Counted from the stretch's first letter, positions 34,606 to 44,624 are shown. The stretch: 64,000 bases of DNA from Saprospira grandis DSM 2844 (GCF_000275825.1 NZ_JH719942.1:1193914-1257913); one strand, 5' to 3'. Notes: generated by a model not told the origin, from the letters alone. Numbers and translations: made by a program.

Positions 34606-34780
34606 GGGGCTGCCCCAGCCTGCGGCTGGGTCGGGCCATTTCGCAGCTCGCAAGTCTGCTCGGCCCTGCAGGCTTTTTCGCTGCGCTTCAAAAGCCTTGG
34701 GTCTGCCGCCTGTGGCGGCCCTGCTACAGCCCCTCAGCCGCGTCGCTGCGCTCCTTTGCGGCGGCTTTGCCGCCTGTAGA
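34598..34780 (+). repeat. GMR locus 15, between convergent terminators
   Basis: It shares its T-tract with the terminator at 34577 and ends 5 bases before the terminator at 34786. It closely resembles loci 11 and 18, including the long stem 2 and the GCGTCGCTGCGCTCC stem 4 module. Confidence 0.9.
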
Positions 34781-34785
34781 TCCGT

Positions 34786-34827
34786 AAAAAAAGGGGAGAA
34801 GAATCTACAGATTCTTCTCCCCTTTTT
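34786..34827 (-). terminator. Intrinsic terminator of the OmpA-like gene
   Basis: A GGGGAGAAGAATC/GATTCTTCTCCCC hairpin with A and T tracts on both sides, 20 bases past the stop at 34847. It could work in both directions. Confidence 0.9.
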
Positions 34828-34846
34828 GCTGGACCAATAAAGGCCA

Positions 34847-37126
34847 CTATTTACTTTGGCGAATCACTCTAAACTCTGTTCGGCGGTTTTCGCCATGCTG
34901 AGCTTCATCACAGGCGCTAAAATCATCGCAGCCATTGAGTAGTTGGCTTTCGCCTAGGCCCAAATAGCTCAAACGGGCCTCAGAAATTCCCTTTTCAATC
35001 AGGTAATCGGCTACTGATTTTGCTCTACGAGCAGAGAGCTCCAAATTATAATTGGCATCTCCACGAGAATCGGTATGCGAGCGAATCTCGACCACCAAGT
35101 CGGGATTATTGACCATAATATCGAGCAATTGTTGCAGCCCCGTAGAGCGTTCTAGATTGATTCGATCTTGATCATAATCATAATAAATTGCATCAATTTG
35201 GTAGACCTGTTCTCCTTCAAAGCCATTGGGGTTTCCGCCACCAAAGCTGCCCCCTTCTCCATTTGGATTATTGGGATCATCTAGCTTAAAGAGTTCGGGT
35301 AGGGCCACATTGGCAGTAAAGGTCGTATCCTCATCAATATGGAGTGTACTAAACTTATTGGTGCTAGTAAAATAGCCTTCTTTACTTGCCTTAATTACAT
35401 ATTGGCAATTGGCCAAGGCCTTTAGGCTATAATTACCTTCTGCATCGGTGCTGCTTTTGGTTGTTCCTTTTTGGCAGTTGCTTAGGAGTTCTAGCTGCGC
35501 ATTGGCTAGGGGTTCTCCGGTTTTATCATCAAGGACTTGGCCCTCTACTTTAATTTCCAGTTTTTTGGCCACCGTAGGCACTTGAACAAAGAGGCGGGCC
35601 CCCATGGCATAACCTTCTGTAGAGATAGTCACTGAAGTATCGCCAAAGGCGGGAGAAAAGACCTCGAAAGTACAGCTTCTATTGAGTGGCAATTGGAGTT
35701 GGACCTTTCCATCCACATCGGTTAGATACTCTTTGCGGGGAAAGCAATCAGAGGTTAGGCTCACCTCATCTACCCCCTTACCTGTCAGCTTATCAAAAAC
35801 GAGTAGTTCTGTATTAACGGCTAACTTAGTAAAGAAGAAAATATCGGTAGCGCCTACTGCGCTATCTCGGTTAGAAGAGAAATAGCCAGAGATTCCAGAG
35901 CTATCATCTTGCATATAGGCAAAATCGTCGAAGCGGCTATTGATAGGAGAGCCTAGATTTTCTAGGGGTCTCCATCGGCCCTTATAAGCCTTAGAAGAAT
36001 AGACATCGAGTCCACCGAGGCCCGTATGTCCATCAGAGGCAAAATAAAGCGTTCCGTCTGAGGCTAGCCAGGGGAAGACCTCATCGCCTTCGGTGTTAAT
36101 TTCTGGGCCGAGGTTAATCGGTTCGCTCCAGCCGCTACCTTCTAGATAAGAAACGTAGAGGTCCATACGGCCAAAGCCTCCGGGCATATCTGAGGCGAAG
36201 TACATTTTATCGCCTTCTGCATTGAGGGTGGGATGGGCCACAGAATAAGACTTGCGGGCAAAATCGACGCGGCGGCCTTTTTTCTCCCAGCCTGTATTGG
36301 TCATTTTAGTACTCATAATTTGAGTTTGGACAATACCGGCACCATCTCTTTCCACCTTTCCTTTTTGAAAATAATTTCGGGTAAAGTACATAGTTGTTCC
36401 ATCGGGAGAAAAAGCCACAGGGCCATCATGGTAGCGAGTATCTACAATCTTATCGAAGGGGCGGGATTTGCCATACTTATAAGCCTTAGTTTCCTCATCT
36501 ACCAGGCGGCGGTCACAGTAATAGACATCGACAAAGGGGCGGCCGGTCCAGGCGGACTGAAAAAACAGCGGAGCGGCTCCGGTGTCTCTTTCGGCGCAAT
36601 AGACAACTCCCTTACGGTGTGTATTGAGGCCAAACTCATCGTATTTGGTGTTAATTTCTCGAACATTACGGACGATATAGAGGGCTCCACTATTTGTGAG
36701 CAGCGCTCGGAGGCTATCGTCGCAGGCCTCAATAAGTTGTGGGCCGCGGAGATCGCCGGGGGCGAGTTCTCTAAACTTCTCGAAGCTCACGCGAGCCTCT
36801 TGGGGGCGATTATTAGACAATTGAGAGAGGCCCAAATAAAAATGGAGCTCGGCATTGGCCTCGGGGTGGAGGACTGCTTTGGCGTACCAGCGTTCGGCCT
36901 TTTGGTAATTGCCGATGCGGCGGTAGCAGTCGGGCAGATTGAAAAGGGCCTCGGGCTCTGTTTTCTTGGCCAAAATCTTTTCATAGAGCTGGATGGCCTT
37001 TCTAAAGTTCAGTTGTTGGTAGAACTTGTTGGCCTTAGTCAGCTTGGCAGATTGTGCTTCTAGGCCTGTGCTGGCAAGCGCTAGGCAGAAAAAGGCTAAG
37101 CAAAGGCGGGATAAGATGGATGTCAT
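34847..37126 (-). CDS. OmpA-family protein with TPR, propeller and regulatory domains (PorE-like)
   Basis: It encodes 759 residues. Signal peptide MTSILSRLCLAFFCLALASTGLEAQ; the frame upstream to 37369 is translated GMR locus 16 and is rejected. Domains: TPR repeats (about 28-130, FYQQLNFRKAIQLYEKIL); a propeller of PD40/WD40-like strands (about 170-430: GPVAFSPDGTTMYFTRN, AHPTLNAEGDKMYFASD, EVFPWLASDGTLYFASDG); a carboxypeptidase regulatory-like domain (about 530-610, VEGQVLDDKTGEPLANAQLEL); and a C-terminal OmpA peptidoglycan-binding domain (VEIRSHTDSRGDANYNLELS, ENRRTEFRV). This order is that of PorE, which anchors the type IX secretion apparatus to peptidoglycan. A T9SS cargo gene follows upstream, which fits. 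Many Bacteroidota have several such paralogs, so the name is not certain. Confidence 0.85.
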   Translation of the reverse strand: MTSILSRLCLAFFCLALASTGLEAQSAKLTKANKFYQQLNFRKAIQLYEKILAKKTEPEALFNLPDCYRRIGNYQKAERWYAKAVLHPEANAELHFYLGLSQLSNNRPQEARVSFEKFRELAPGDLRGPQLIEACDDSLRALLTNSGALYIVRNVREINTKYDEFGLNTHRKGVVYCAERDTGAAPLFFQSAWTGRPFVDVYYCDRRLVDEETKAYKYGKSRPFDKIVDTRYHDGPVAFSPDGTTMYFTRNYFQKGKVERDGAGIVQTQIMSTKMTNTGWEKKGRRVDFARKSYSVAHPTLNAEGDKMYFASDMPGGFGRMDLYVSYLEGSGWSEPINLGPEINTEGDEVFPWLASDGTLYFASDGHTGLGGLDVYSSKAYKGRWRPLENLGSPINSRFDDFAYMQDDSSGISGYFSSNRDSAVGATDIFFFTKLAVNTELLVFDKLTGKGVDEVSLTSDCFPRKEYLTDVDGKVQLQLPLNRSCTFEVFSPAFGDTSVTISTEGYAMGARLFVQVPTVAKKLEIKVEGQVLDDKTGEPLANAQLELLSNCQKGTTKSSTDAEGNYSLKALANCQYVIKASKEGYFTSTNKFSTLHIDEDTTFTANVALPELFKLDDPNNPNGEGGSFGGGNPNGFEGEQVYQIDAIYYDYDQDRINLERSTGLQQLLDIMVNNPDLVVEIRSHTDSRGDANYNLELSARRAKSVADYLIEKGISEARLSYLGLGESQLLNGCDDFSACDEAQHGENRRTEFRVIRQSK

Positions 37127-37190
37127 ATTAGAAAAAGCTTTAGAAAGCGTAAAGGGTCGATAATATAAAGGTCTGCTCCTTTTGCGGTTT

Positions 37191-37331
37191 TGCAGGCGGC
37201 GAAGCCGCCGCAGGCTTAGGGATGGACAGCAGTGGCCCGCAGGGCCAGACCGAAGCGCTTTAGCGCTGAAGGGCCGAGCGAAGAGCGAGCTGCGAAACAG
37301 CCCGACCCGCCCAAAGGGCGGGGAAGCCCCT
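37191..37331 (-). repeat. GMR locus 16
   Basis: Between the OmpA-like gene start and the 3' end of the surface-protein gene. Stem 4 GGCGGCGAAGCCGCC, stem 2 GCGCTTTAGCGC, stem 1 CCCGCCCAAAGGGCGGG. Confidence 0.9.
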
Positions 37332-37347
37332 CTAAAACAGCCCTCAT

Positions 37348-40300
37348 CTAGCGAGCGATCTGGATCCATTGGCGGCCCAAGAGAACGCCATTTGTTCCGT
37401 AAACAATCAGGTAATAATTGCCATCGGGTAGGTCATTGCCTTGGAAGGTACCGTTCCAGTCATTTTGATAATCTTCTTGGCGGAAGACCTCATTGCCCCA
37501 GCGGTTATAGACCACTACTTCATTGCCGGGAAAGTTTTGAATAGTTTCGATGACCATAAAGTCGTTTACTCCATCATTATTGGGAGAGAAGCCGTCATAA
37601 ATCGTGAACGGGCTACAGGGGATATCGAGATAAACCGTAGCGGTATCGGCGCCCCAAGGGTTAAAAATCACATAATCGAAGGCATCATCTCCGCAGAAGC
37701 CGGGATTAACAGTATAGGTAAAAGAGCAATCATTTTGGTTGAGTTGGCCCAGGTTGGGTTGGCTAAGGAGAGCCACCGTATAGTTGGCCGTATTGAAGCT
37801 ATCATTGAGGCAAACATTAATTGTAGCCGTATTTTGGCCAAAGATCAGTTCTAGGGTATCATCTTGAGTGATTGGGGCGGGTAGTGCCACCTCCACAAAA
37901 AGGTAAGAGGTATCGCAAGCGCCGTTATTGGAGCAGACCAAGAAGCAACCGAGATCACTTCCGAGGCTATCGCCGACATAGGTCACGCAAGCGGTTTGTT
38001 GGTCGATAATAAAGTTCACAGCTCCAGAAGAAGCGTTGGCGCAGAAATTATAGATGGTATCTACAGAAGGCACCTCTGTGGTATCTAGGCAGAAGGTAAA
38101 CTGCTCACCGACCAAAATGGTATCTTCAAATTGCTCAGTGGTGGCACAGTACAAATTCACCAAAGCGGCATCGCTACAGTTGAGTGGGCCATTGACCACC
38201 AAATTATAAGTTCCTTGAGCGGGGAAGCTGAGTACCGTTCCTTGGGCGTATTGAGGTTGGACCGTAGGGCCTACATTAGAAACCGTTCCGGAAGGAATAC
38301 AGCTAATATTGAGATTATTGTAATTGGTGGTTGAAGTCGTGTTGGTTCCGATAATAATCGAGCTATCTCCGTTGATACTCCAGAAGGTATTTCCGTCATT
38401 GATATTCATAAAATTGACCACGCCCAAAAGGCCAGCGACTGTATCGGGGCCGTAGAAAACGCCATTGGCGGTCCAGCTCACCTCAAAAGCGCCAGAGCAG
38501 TTAGGGACCAAAATCACGGGATATTGGATGCGGGTCACTTCATTGCAAGCGGCAAAACCGCCGGTATAGGGTTGGCCATTGAGGCTAAAGCTATAATCGC
38601 CAGACTGCACGCTATCGAGAGGAATATTATCGATACAAGTTTCGAGAACAGAGCAATCGGTTAGTTGGCTAGTAATCGTATCGGGTAAAAGATTGGGGCA
38701 GTTAGGCTCCAAGTTATTAAAGATATAGACCATCGTATCGCAAACGCCATTATTATCGCAAAGCTCCACACAAACCGTATCGGCTCGAATACCAGAGTTT
38801 TGTTGAGGGGCGGCAGGGGTATAAGAAGCGCAGCCCGTAGTGGGATCTACGTTAATCCCCCCTACATTTTGTAGATCGCAGCCGAGGTTATTGACCGAAG
38901 CCAGGGTTCCGGCAAACTGAATATTGATAGGGCAAGTATCGACCACTGCAGAGCCAGCCGCCACATCAATAATAGCCGTATCGGGCTGAGGGGCTAGGGT
39001 AAAGATATAAATAGTGGTATCGCAAAAACCGTTATTATCGCAAACCTCCCAACAGATAGTATCTTGTCCGGCGGTATTGTTCGCGATATAATCGAAACAA
39101 GCCGTATTGGCGTTGATATTGGCTACGGCACCAAAGTTAAGTGGCGAGCAGCCCAAGTTATTCACCGTTTGCAAATTGCCAGGCAATTGGGTAGTATCCA
39201 TACAATAGGTTCCGCTTTGGTTGACATAAACCGCAGGGCGAATAGTATCTACAGAAGAGCAAGCCAAAAGCTCAATATTATTTTGTTGGATCTGGCAGCC
39301 TTGGGCATCGGTTAGCGTAAGGCTATAGTTGCCAGGCGCCACACTAGAGAGATCCTCTGTAGTTGCGCCATTAGACCAAAGGAAAGTATAAGGCGAATTG
39401 GCCCCATTTACGGTCAAATCAATATCGCCAGCTACACAGGCGGGATTGGCCGTTTGTACCTCTAGGGTCCAGTAGTTGGGCGTTGTAATTTCTACGGGCA
39501 GAAAAGACTGGCAGCCCCCAGTTTGCAAGCGGACCTCATAGCGGCCAGCGGGCAAGTTATTTTGTGGGGTATTTCCAACCAATTGGCCAGAGCTCAATTC
39601 ATAAATTTCACAAGTTGGGCAACTTCCGTTATCATCAATAACTCCAGCATTGGCGCCTGCGCAGTTGTTTGCCGTAATTGTAAAGTTGGCAGGATTGAGC
39701 GTAGATGCTCCAGCCTCATCCAACACCAAAGTATCAAAACCACTACAGCCATTCACATCAATTACCTCGATGGTATAAACCCCTGCGGTCAAGTTGACAA
39801 AAGTATTTGGACCAAACTGCTGCCCAACAAAGCTCCCGTTCAAGTAATAATCAAAGGGCACACTACCCGTAGTGGGCGTGCTGGTAAAAGAACCATTGGT
39901 TCCCCCCCCACAGGCTGGGCTGGCATCTACTGCACTGCCCAGCAAAAGGCCGCCATTTGTAGGGACCTCTAGGCGGAAAGCCGAACTACAGCCATTGGCA
40001 TCTACCAAAATGAAGCTATAATCTCCAGCAGCCAACTGATTAACCGTATCTAGGTTGTTCAAATTGGTCAAGGTAGCCGATTGCGGACCGCTATAGTTTA
40101 AAGAAAAAGGCGCTTGGCCCGTAAAGCTAAACGCAATTTCTCCTGTATTTACCGAAGTATTACAATCATCGGCCTGAATGACCGCCGTTTGGCTTGGCCC
40201 ATCCTGATGACTAATACTAAAGGGCAAAATTTGCTGACAAGCTGCCCCATCGCTAACCGTAAGCTGATAGTTGCCCGCCGCCAAAGAAGAAATGGCCGAG

Positions 40301-40590
40301 GTAGTTCCCCCATTAGACCATTGATAACTAATTGGCGCCTGTCCGCCAGTAACAACAACCCTAGCTTCACCATTAGACTGCCCACAACTCGCATCACTCA
40401 AGAGCAAGCTTTCAATTTGTAAATCACATTGGGCAGAAAGTTGATGACTAAAGATGCTGCTCCAGCAAAAACTAACCGTAAGCGCTGCTATAATGGCCGA
40501 TTTGCGGATAAAGTGTAGAGGTAAATGCATGCTCAAAAAACGAGTTATTGAAGGTATATTCTGATGGCTAAAATTAAGTAAGTTTTTCAT
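37348..40590 (-). CDS. Large surface protein with SprB repeats and type B T9SS sorting domain
   Basis: It encodes 1080 residues. The leader ends SFCWSSIFSHQLSAQ; the start is the ATG at 40590, with Met21 (40530) as an alternative. SprB-type repeats are visible (ISYQWSNGGTTSAISSLA.., YTFLWSNGATTEDLSSVA..GNYSLTLTDAQGC). The centre has regularly spaced Cys in units such as DTICWEVCDNNGFCDTTIYIF, repeated three times with variations. The C-terminus is the gliding-motility-associated sorting domain (FSPNNDGVNDFMVIE, VVVYNRWGNEVF, GTFQGNDLPDGNYYLIV). It should be exported by the type IX system and act as an adhesin on the moving cell surface. It is upstream of the PorE-like gene on the same strand. 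Confidence 0.9.
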   Translation of the reverse strand: MKNLLNFSHQNIPSITRFLSMHLPLHFIRKSAIIAALTVSFCWSSIFSHQLSAQCDLQIESLLLSDASCGQSNGEARVVVTGGQAPISYQWSNGGTTSAISSLAAGNYQLTVSDGAACQQILPFSISHQDGPSQTAVIQADDCNTSVNTGEIAFSFTGQAPFSLNYSGPQSATLTNLNNLDTVNQLAAGDYSFILVDANGCSSAFRLEVPTNGGLLLGSAVDASPACGGGTNGSFTSTPTTGSVPFDYYLNGSFVGQQFGPNTFVNLTAGVYTIEVIDVNGCSGFDTLVLDEAGASTLNPANFTITANNCAGANAGVIDDNGSCPTCEIYELSSGQLVGNTPQNNLPAGRYEVRLQTGGCQSFLPVEITTPNYWTLEVQTANPACVAGDIDLTVNGANSPYTFLWSNGATTEDLSSVAPGNYSLTLTDAQGCQIQQNNIELLACSSVDTIRPAVYVNQSGTYCMDTTQLPGNLQTVNNLGCSPLNFGAVANINANTACFDYIANNTAGQDTICWEVCDNNGFCDTTIYIFTLAPQPDTAIIDVAAGSAVVDTCPINIQFAGTLASVNNLGCDLQNVGGINVDPTTGCASYTPAAPQQNSGIRADTVCVELCDNNGVCDTMVYIFNNLEPNCPNLLPDTITSQLTDCSVLETCIDNIPLDSVQSGDYSFSLNGQPYTGGFAACNEVTRIQYPVILVPNCSGAFEVSWTANGVFYGPDTVAGLLGVVNFMNINDGNTFWSINGDSSIIIGTNTTSTTNYNNLNISCIPSGTVSNVGPTVQPQYAQGTVLSFPAQGTYNLVVNGPLNCSDAALVNLYCATTEQFEDTILVGEQFTFCLDTTEVPSVDTIYNFCANASSGAVNFIIDQQTACVTYVGDSLGSDLGCFLVCSNNGACDTSYLFVEVALPAPITQDDTLELIFGQNTATINVCLNDSFNTANYTVALLSQPNLGQLNQNDCSFTYTVNPGFCGDDAFDYVIFNPWGADTATVYLDIPCSPFTIYDGFSPNNDGVNDFMVIETIQNFPGNEVVVYNRWGNEVFRQEDYQNDWNGTFQGNDLPDGNYYLIVYGTNGVLLGRQWIQIAR

Positions 40591-40742
40591 AAAACACTAA
40601 AGAAGTCTTTTAAGAATTGTCCCTTTAAGACCAAAGCTTAGCTTTGCCAAGAGCTCCGCCCAAAGATAAAGCTTTTGAAGCGAAAAAAAGCGGTGCAAAA
40701 TTTTAAGGGCTGAAATTGAGGCAAATAGTCTAAAATAGACAT

Positions 40743-40777
40743 AAAAAAAACCGCCTCCAAAATTGGAAGCGGTTTGC
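40743..40777 (-). terminator. Intrinsic terminator of the tRNA-Lys cluster
   Basis: The minus strand shows AAACCGCTTCCAA, loop, TTGGAGGCGGTTT and a T-tract, directly after the last tRNA. Confidence 0.9.
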
Positions 40778-40778
40778 G

Positions 40779-40851
40779 TGATTTCGCCGGGGTTCGAACC
40801 CGGGACCCTTTGATTAAAAGTCAAATGCTCTACCAGCTGAGCTACGAAATC
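40779..40851 (-). tRNA. tRNA-Lys (anticodon UUU), copy 3 in transcript order
   Basis: A 73-base cloverleaf: acceptor GATTTCG/CGAAATC, anticodon loop CTTTTAA, T-arm GGGTTCGAACCC, discriminator A. Identical in body to the two upstream copies. Confidence 0.95.
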
Positions 40852-40887
40852 AACCTAAAAGGCTAAACTCTATATAAACTTTTCTTG

Positions 40888-40960
40888 TGATTTCGCCGGG
40901 GTTCGAACCCGGGACCCTTTGATTAAAAGTCAAATGCTCTACCAGCTGAGCTACGAAATC
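40888..40960 (-). tRNA. tRNA-Lys (anticodon UUU), copy 2
   Basis: Same 73 bases as its neighbours; spacers of 36 and 33 bases differ in sequence, so the copies are tandem genes in one probable transcript. Confidence 0.95.
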
Positions 40961-40993
40961 AATCCAGAAATTTAGCCTCTATATTATATGTTG

Positions 40994-41066
40994 TGATTTC
41001 GCCGGGGTTCGAACCCGGGACCCTTTGATTAAAAGTCAAATGCTCTACCAGCTGAGCTACGAAATC
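40994..41066 (-). tRNA. tRNA-Lys (anticodon UUU), copy 1
   Basis: First of three identical copies in transcript order. The promoter should lie in 41067-41170. Confidence 0.95.
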
Positions 41067-41173
41067 AATCCAAACTTAAGGTTAAAACCGAAATGTTTTC
41101 CTCCCTAAGCGGTTGCAAAAATAGGCAAGAATTTCTTTTGTCCAAAATATTTTAGCCCTTTTTTCAAAAAAAC

Positions 41174-41782
41174 TTACTTTTTCAACATCACGCCCTTGGC
41201 AATGAGGTTAAATTCAGACTGCCCTTCCGTAATTTTTGCCGCCTCTTCTTCGCTCTGCCCATCGGCCTGAGCTTGGGCTTGTAGCTCCTCAGCCGACACA
41301 TCCACTCTAAAGGCAAGTCCCTCAGCCACAACAGTTTGCCCCATAAATTCTTTGGGCAAAGCCTTATGCTCCGCTGTGCTCACAATCAATTCTTGGCCCT
41401 CGGCTGTCTTGAGCGTAAACCAACAACCCGACATTTTACACATCTCCACAATTTCTCCCTCCACTTTTATATTTTCTACACCAGGCGATTCTTGGCCCTC
41501 GCCCCATGCAATCATGCCCAAGTCTTCCGCCTGCAAAGCCGCAACAACTTCTGCCGCCGTTTTGGCCCCAGCTCCATCAATTTTTTCTAGCCCATAATGT
41601 AGGCCCTCTTCCGTCAATGGCTCGGGCACAGCCCCATGCCCCTCATGATGCCCATGCTGCTCTTCTGCGGGGGCGGCTGCCGTTTCTTCCTGCGCAGACT
41701 CCTGAGGTGCCGCTTCGTTTTGGCAAGCGCCAAATCCCAAGACCAAAAATAGACTGACAATAAATGTGACTGACTTAAACAT
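41174..41782 (-). CDS. Lipoprotein with DUF4920-like domain
   Basis: It encodes 202 residues. Lipobox leader MFKSVTFIVSLFLVLGFGACQ, then an Ala/Glu/His-rich linker with a His cluster (EEQHGHHEGHG) that could bind metal. The C-terminal half has the pattern VEGEIVEMCKMSGCWFTLKTAEGQELIVST, typical of DUF4920, an OB-like domain with a conserved Cys pair, followed by FMGQTVVAEGLAFRVDVS. The molecular role of this family is unknown. It lies 107 bases from the tRNA-Lys array and precedes GMR locus 17 on its 5' side. Confidence 0.75.
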   Translation of the reverse strand: MFKSVTFIVSLFLVLGFGACQNEAAPQESAQEETAAAPAEEQHGHHEGHGAVPEPLTEEGLHYGLEKIDGAGAKTAAEVVAALQAEDLGMIAWGEGQESPGVENIKVEGEIVEMCKMSGCWFTLKTAEGQELIVSTAEHKALPKEFMGQTVVAEGLAFRVDVSAEELQAQAQADGQSEEEAAKITEGQSEFNLIAKGVMLKK

Positions 41783-41940
41783 AGTAAACTGCTTTTTATT
41801 TTGACCCCAAAAATAAGCATTTTCCAGCAGCTAGCTGTATCCTTTGGCTTTTTATCCCTTTTTGTTATAGTTTTTTCCTGCCAGAATTAGCGCCGCCCAA
41901 AACAACCTCCTCTCCTTTTTTATGTTTACCTTTTTATTTA

Positions 41941-42067
41941 TTTTTTGGGGCCTCCGCTGCGCTGCGCTTGCGGCGCTACGTTTCGCAGCTCGCAGGTCTG
42001 CTCGGCCCTGCGGCAGCAAAGCTGCCTGGGTCTGGCCTGACGGCCACTGCTGCACATCGCTAGGCCA
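41941..42067 (+). repeat. GMR locus 17
   Basis: A GGGGCCTCCGC variant between divergent genes, close relative of locus 6. Core GCTCGCAGGTCTGCTCGG, end CACATCGCTAGGCC. Confidence 0.9.
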
Positions 42068-42109
42068 AGCCCGCCCCTGGCCCAATTTTATACCCAAAGC
42101 CGCTCTTTT

Positions 42110-42976
42110 ATGAAATGGTACATCTTACGCAACCCCAAGGCCCGCCAAGCTACTGCACTAAAGCTTTGGCCCAAAATAGAGCGGCAAATTAAGGCCAGCG
42201 GCCAAGCCTATGAGGGCCAAGATGTCCGCAACCGCCAAGAAATGTTGCAGCAAATACAAGTCTACCTCAAAGAAGGTGGCCAAAATTTTCTGGTTTTAGG
42301 TGGCGATGGTAGCCTAAATGCTGCCGCCAATGCCCTCTTAGGGCAGTCTTTTCGGCCTGTAGAGGAACTCTCTTTGGCCCATTTACCCCTAGGTTGGGGC
42401 AACCACTATGCCGCAGCAAGGACCAAATACCGCCCCTGGAAAGGGCTGGCCCAAGGCATGCGCAACCCCCAACTGAGCTACCAAGATGTGGGCCTACTGA
42501 GCTGGAAAAGAGGACAAAAAACCTATCAACGCTATTTTATTCATTTGGTCCAAATGGGCTGGCTGGCCCAATATTATCAAAGCCTACAAAAAAGAGCCCC
42601 AAAAAATATTCGCCTACTCACCAAATGGCAGTTTTTTCAAAGCTGGAAGCAGCAAAGCCAAATTGGCCCAACAGAAATTGCCCTCAATGGCCAAAAGCAA
42701 GCCCTAGCCCCCTTCTTTAACTTTGCCGTGGGCCTGCAACAAAAAAACGAAAGCTTTAGCTGGAGCAGCCAAGAGAAGAAAGCCCATCTGGGCCAGCTGC
42801 TGTTTCCCCAAGCCCTATTAAATGGCCCAAAAACAAGCCCCCAATCTATTCAAGATATTCAACTGAAGTTGCCGGGCCACTGGCCTTTGAGCATTGATGG
42901 CGACCCCATTATTCGCTCTGGCAACCAACTGCATTTTCAGTTATTGCCCAAACAACTTAGGCTACTGCAGTTTTAG
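42110..42976 (+). CDS. Diacylglycerol/lipid kinase family protein
   Basis: It encodes 288 residues. The diacylglycerol kinase catalytic-domain fold is shown by the N-terminal ILRNPKA start and the nucleotide-binding motif GGDGSLNAAANALL (64-77). The next motif, usually GTGND, is PLGWGNHYA here, with the first Gly and the Asp changed. A later SIDGDPI near the end fits the C-terminal domain of YegS/DgkB-type kinases. The altered motif could mean a different lipid substrate or weaker activity. Cytoplasmic, peripheral. It stands alone between GMR loci 17 and 18. Confidence 0.75.
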   Translation: MKWYILRNPKARQATALKLWPKIERQIKASGQAYEGQDVRNRQEMLQQIQVYLKEGGQNFLVLGGDGSLNAAANALLGQSFRPVEELSLAHLPLGWGNHYAAARTKYRPWKGLAQGMRNPQLSYQDVGLLSWKRGQKTYQRYFIHLVQMGWLAQYYQSLQKRAPKNIRLLTKWQFFQSWKQQSQIGPTEIALNGQKQALAPFFNFAVGLQQKNESFSWSSQEKKAHLGQLLFPQALLNGPKTSPQSIQDIQLKLPGHWPLSIDGDPIIRSGNQLHFQLLPKQLRLLQF

Positions 42977-42980
42977 GTCC

Positions 42981-43160
42981 TACAGGCGGCAAAGCCGCCG
43001 CAAAGGAGCGCAGCGACGCGGCTGAGGGGCTGTAGCAGGGCCGCCAAAGGCGGCAGACCCAAGGCTTTTGAAGCGCAGCGAAAAAGCCTGCAGGGCCGAG
43101 CAGACCTGCGAGCTGCGAAATGGCCCGACCCAGCCGCAGGCTGGGGCAGCCCCAAAAAAA
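42981..43160 (-). repeat. GMR locus 18
   Basis: Between convergent genes. Near-identical to locus 15 in stems 2 to 4; it starts at the T-tract of the accC terminator. Confidence 0.9.
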
Positions 43161-43190
43161 TAGCCCCTCCCTAAAACGGAAGCGGCTATT
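43154..43190 (-). terminator. Intrinsic terminator of accB-accC
   Basis: The minus strand shows AATAGCCGCTTCC-gtttta-GGGAGGGGCTATT followed by T. The T-tract meets GGGGCTGCCCC of GMR locus 18. Confidence 0.85.
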
Positions 43191-43208
43191 TATAGTCAAA
43201 AGAGCAAC

Positions 43209-44579
43209 CTAATGTCCTCTTTTCTTCTTTTTGGGCTTAGCGGGCTTTAAATCAAAAGTTTCTAGAAACTTGGTGGTAAAATCACCTTTGATAAAGTCTT
43301 CATTATCCATCAATTGGCGATGGAAAGGCACCGTAGTATGTACGCCTTCTACCACAAACTCATCTAGGGCGCGGCGCATCTTAGAAATGCACTCTTCTCG
43401 TGTTCGAGCGCGGCAAATCAGCTTAGCGATCATGGAGTCATAGTAGGGCGGAATATTATAGCCAGAATACACATGCGTATCAACGCGGACGCCATGGCCT
43501 TTAGGGCTATGGAAGGACTTAATTTTGCCTGCAGAAGGGCGGAAATCATGATAGACATCCTCTGCATTGATTCGGCATTCGATAGCGTGCATTTGGGGGT
43601 AGTAATTCTCTCCAGAGAGGCGTTCGCCCATAGCAATCTTAATCTGTTCGGCGATGAGGTCATAATCAATGACTTCTTCGGTGACCGTATGTTCTACTTG
43701 GATGCGGGTATTCATCTCCATAAAGTAGAAATTGCGGTGTTTATCGACTAAAAACTCTACAGTTCCGACTCCTTCATAGTTAATGGCTTCGCCGGCTTTG
43801 ATAGCGGCTTGGCCCATCGCTTCACGGAGCTCATTGGTAAGGAAAGGAGAAGGCGACTCCTCTACTAGCTTTTGGTGGCGGCGTTGGATCGAGCATTCTC
43901 GTTCAGAGAGGTGGCAAACGGTGCCGTATTGGTCGCCAGCAATTTGGATTTCGACATGTCGGGGTTCTTCCACAAACTTCTCGATATACATCCCATCATT
44001 GCCAAAGGCGGCTTTAGCCTCCTTTTGGGCAGCTTCTAGGGCGGCTTGCAAATCGGCCTCTTTCCAGACCAGGCGCATACCTTTTCCACCACCACCGGCT
44101 GTAGCTTTAAGCATAACGGGATAGCCTACTTCTTCACAGGTTTTTTGGGCTGTTTTAAAGTCTTTGACCAAGCCATCGGAGCCGGGCACCACAGGGACGC
44201 CCGCTTTAATCATGGTATCTTTAGCCGTAATTTTATCTCCCATCTTGTTAATCTGTTCGGGAGTTGGGCCAATAAACTTGACATTATACTCCGTACAGAT
44301 TTCGGCAAAGTGGGCATTTTCGGCTAAGAAGCCATAACCGGGGTGAATCGCATCGGCATTGGTAATTTCTACCGCAGCCATAATATTGGCAATATTGAGA
44401 TAAGAATCGCTACTTGCAGCAGGCCCTACACAGACGGCCTCATCGGCAAAGCGCACATGCAGGCTATCGCGATCGGCTGTAGAGTAAATAGCGACCGTTT
44501 TGATCCCCATCTCCTTACAGGTTCGGATAACACGCAAGGCGATTTCGCCACGGTTAGCAATAAGTATTTTCTTAAACAT
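43209..44579 (-). CDS. accC: Acetyl-CoA carboxylase, biotin carboxylase subunit
   Basis: It encodes 456 residues. It carboxylates the biotin on BCCP with ATP and bicarbonate in the first step of fatty-acid synthesis. N-terminal domain [24 protein letters not shown]-grasp domain with the Gly-rich loop [10 protein letters not shown]; catalytic segment [18 protein letters not shown] with the conserved Glu, Asn and Arg; C-terminal domain [16 protein letters not shown]. Length matches the family (about 450). It is 45 bases downstream of accB on the same strand and ends at the terminator 43154-43190. Confidence 0.95.
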   Translation of the reverse strand: MFKKILIANRGEIALRVIRTCKEMGIKTVAIYSTADRDSLHVRFADEAVCVGPAASSDSYLNIANIMAAVEITNADAIHPGYGFLAENAHFAEICTEYNVKFIGPTPEQINKMGDKITAKDTMIKAGVPVVPGSDGLVKDFKTAQKTCEEVGYPVMLKATAGGGGKGMRLVWKEADLQAALEAAQKEAKAAFGNDGMYIEKFVEEPRHVEIQIAGDQYGTVCHLSERECSIQRRHQKLVEESPSPFLTNELREAMGQAAIKAGEAINYEGVGTVEFLVDKHRNFYFMEMNTRIQVEHTVTEEVIDYDLIAEQIKIAMGERLSGENYYPQMHAIECRINAEDVYHDFRPSAGKIKSFHSPKGHGVRVDTHVYSGYNIPPYYDSMIAKLICRARTREECISKMRRALDEFVVEGVHTTVPFHRQLMDNEDFIKGDFTTKFLETFDLKPAKPKKKKRGH

Positions 44580-44624
44580 ACAATTGGTTTTGGATGAATA
44601 GCAAAGATGTTCTAGCGGCTAGAC

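Noticed and set aside
36233-37063. 276-codon frame antisense to the OmpA-like gene
   Set aside because: It overlaps a well-supported gene, has no recognisable domain and no leader or spacing of its own.
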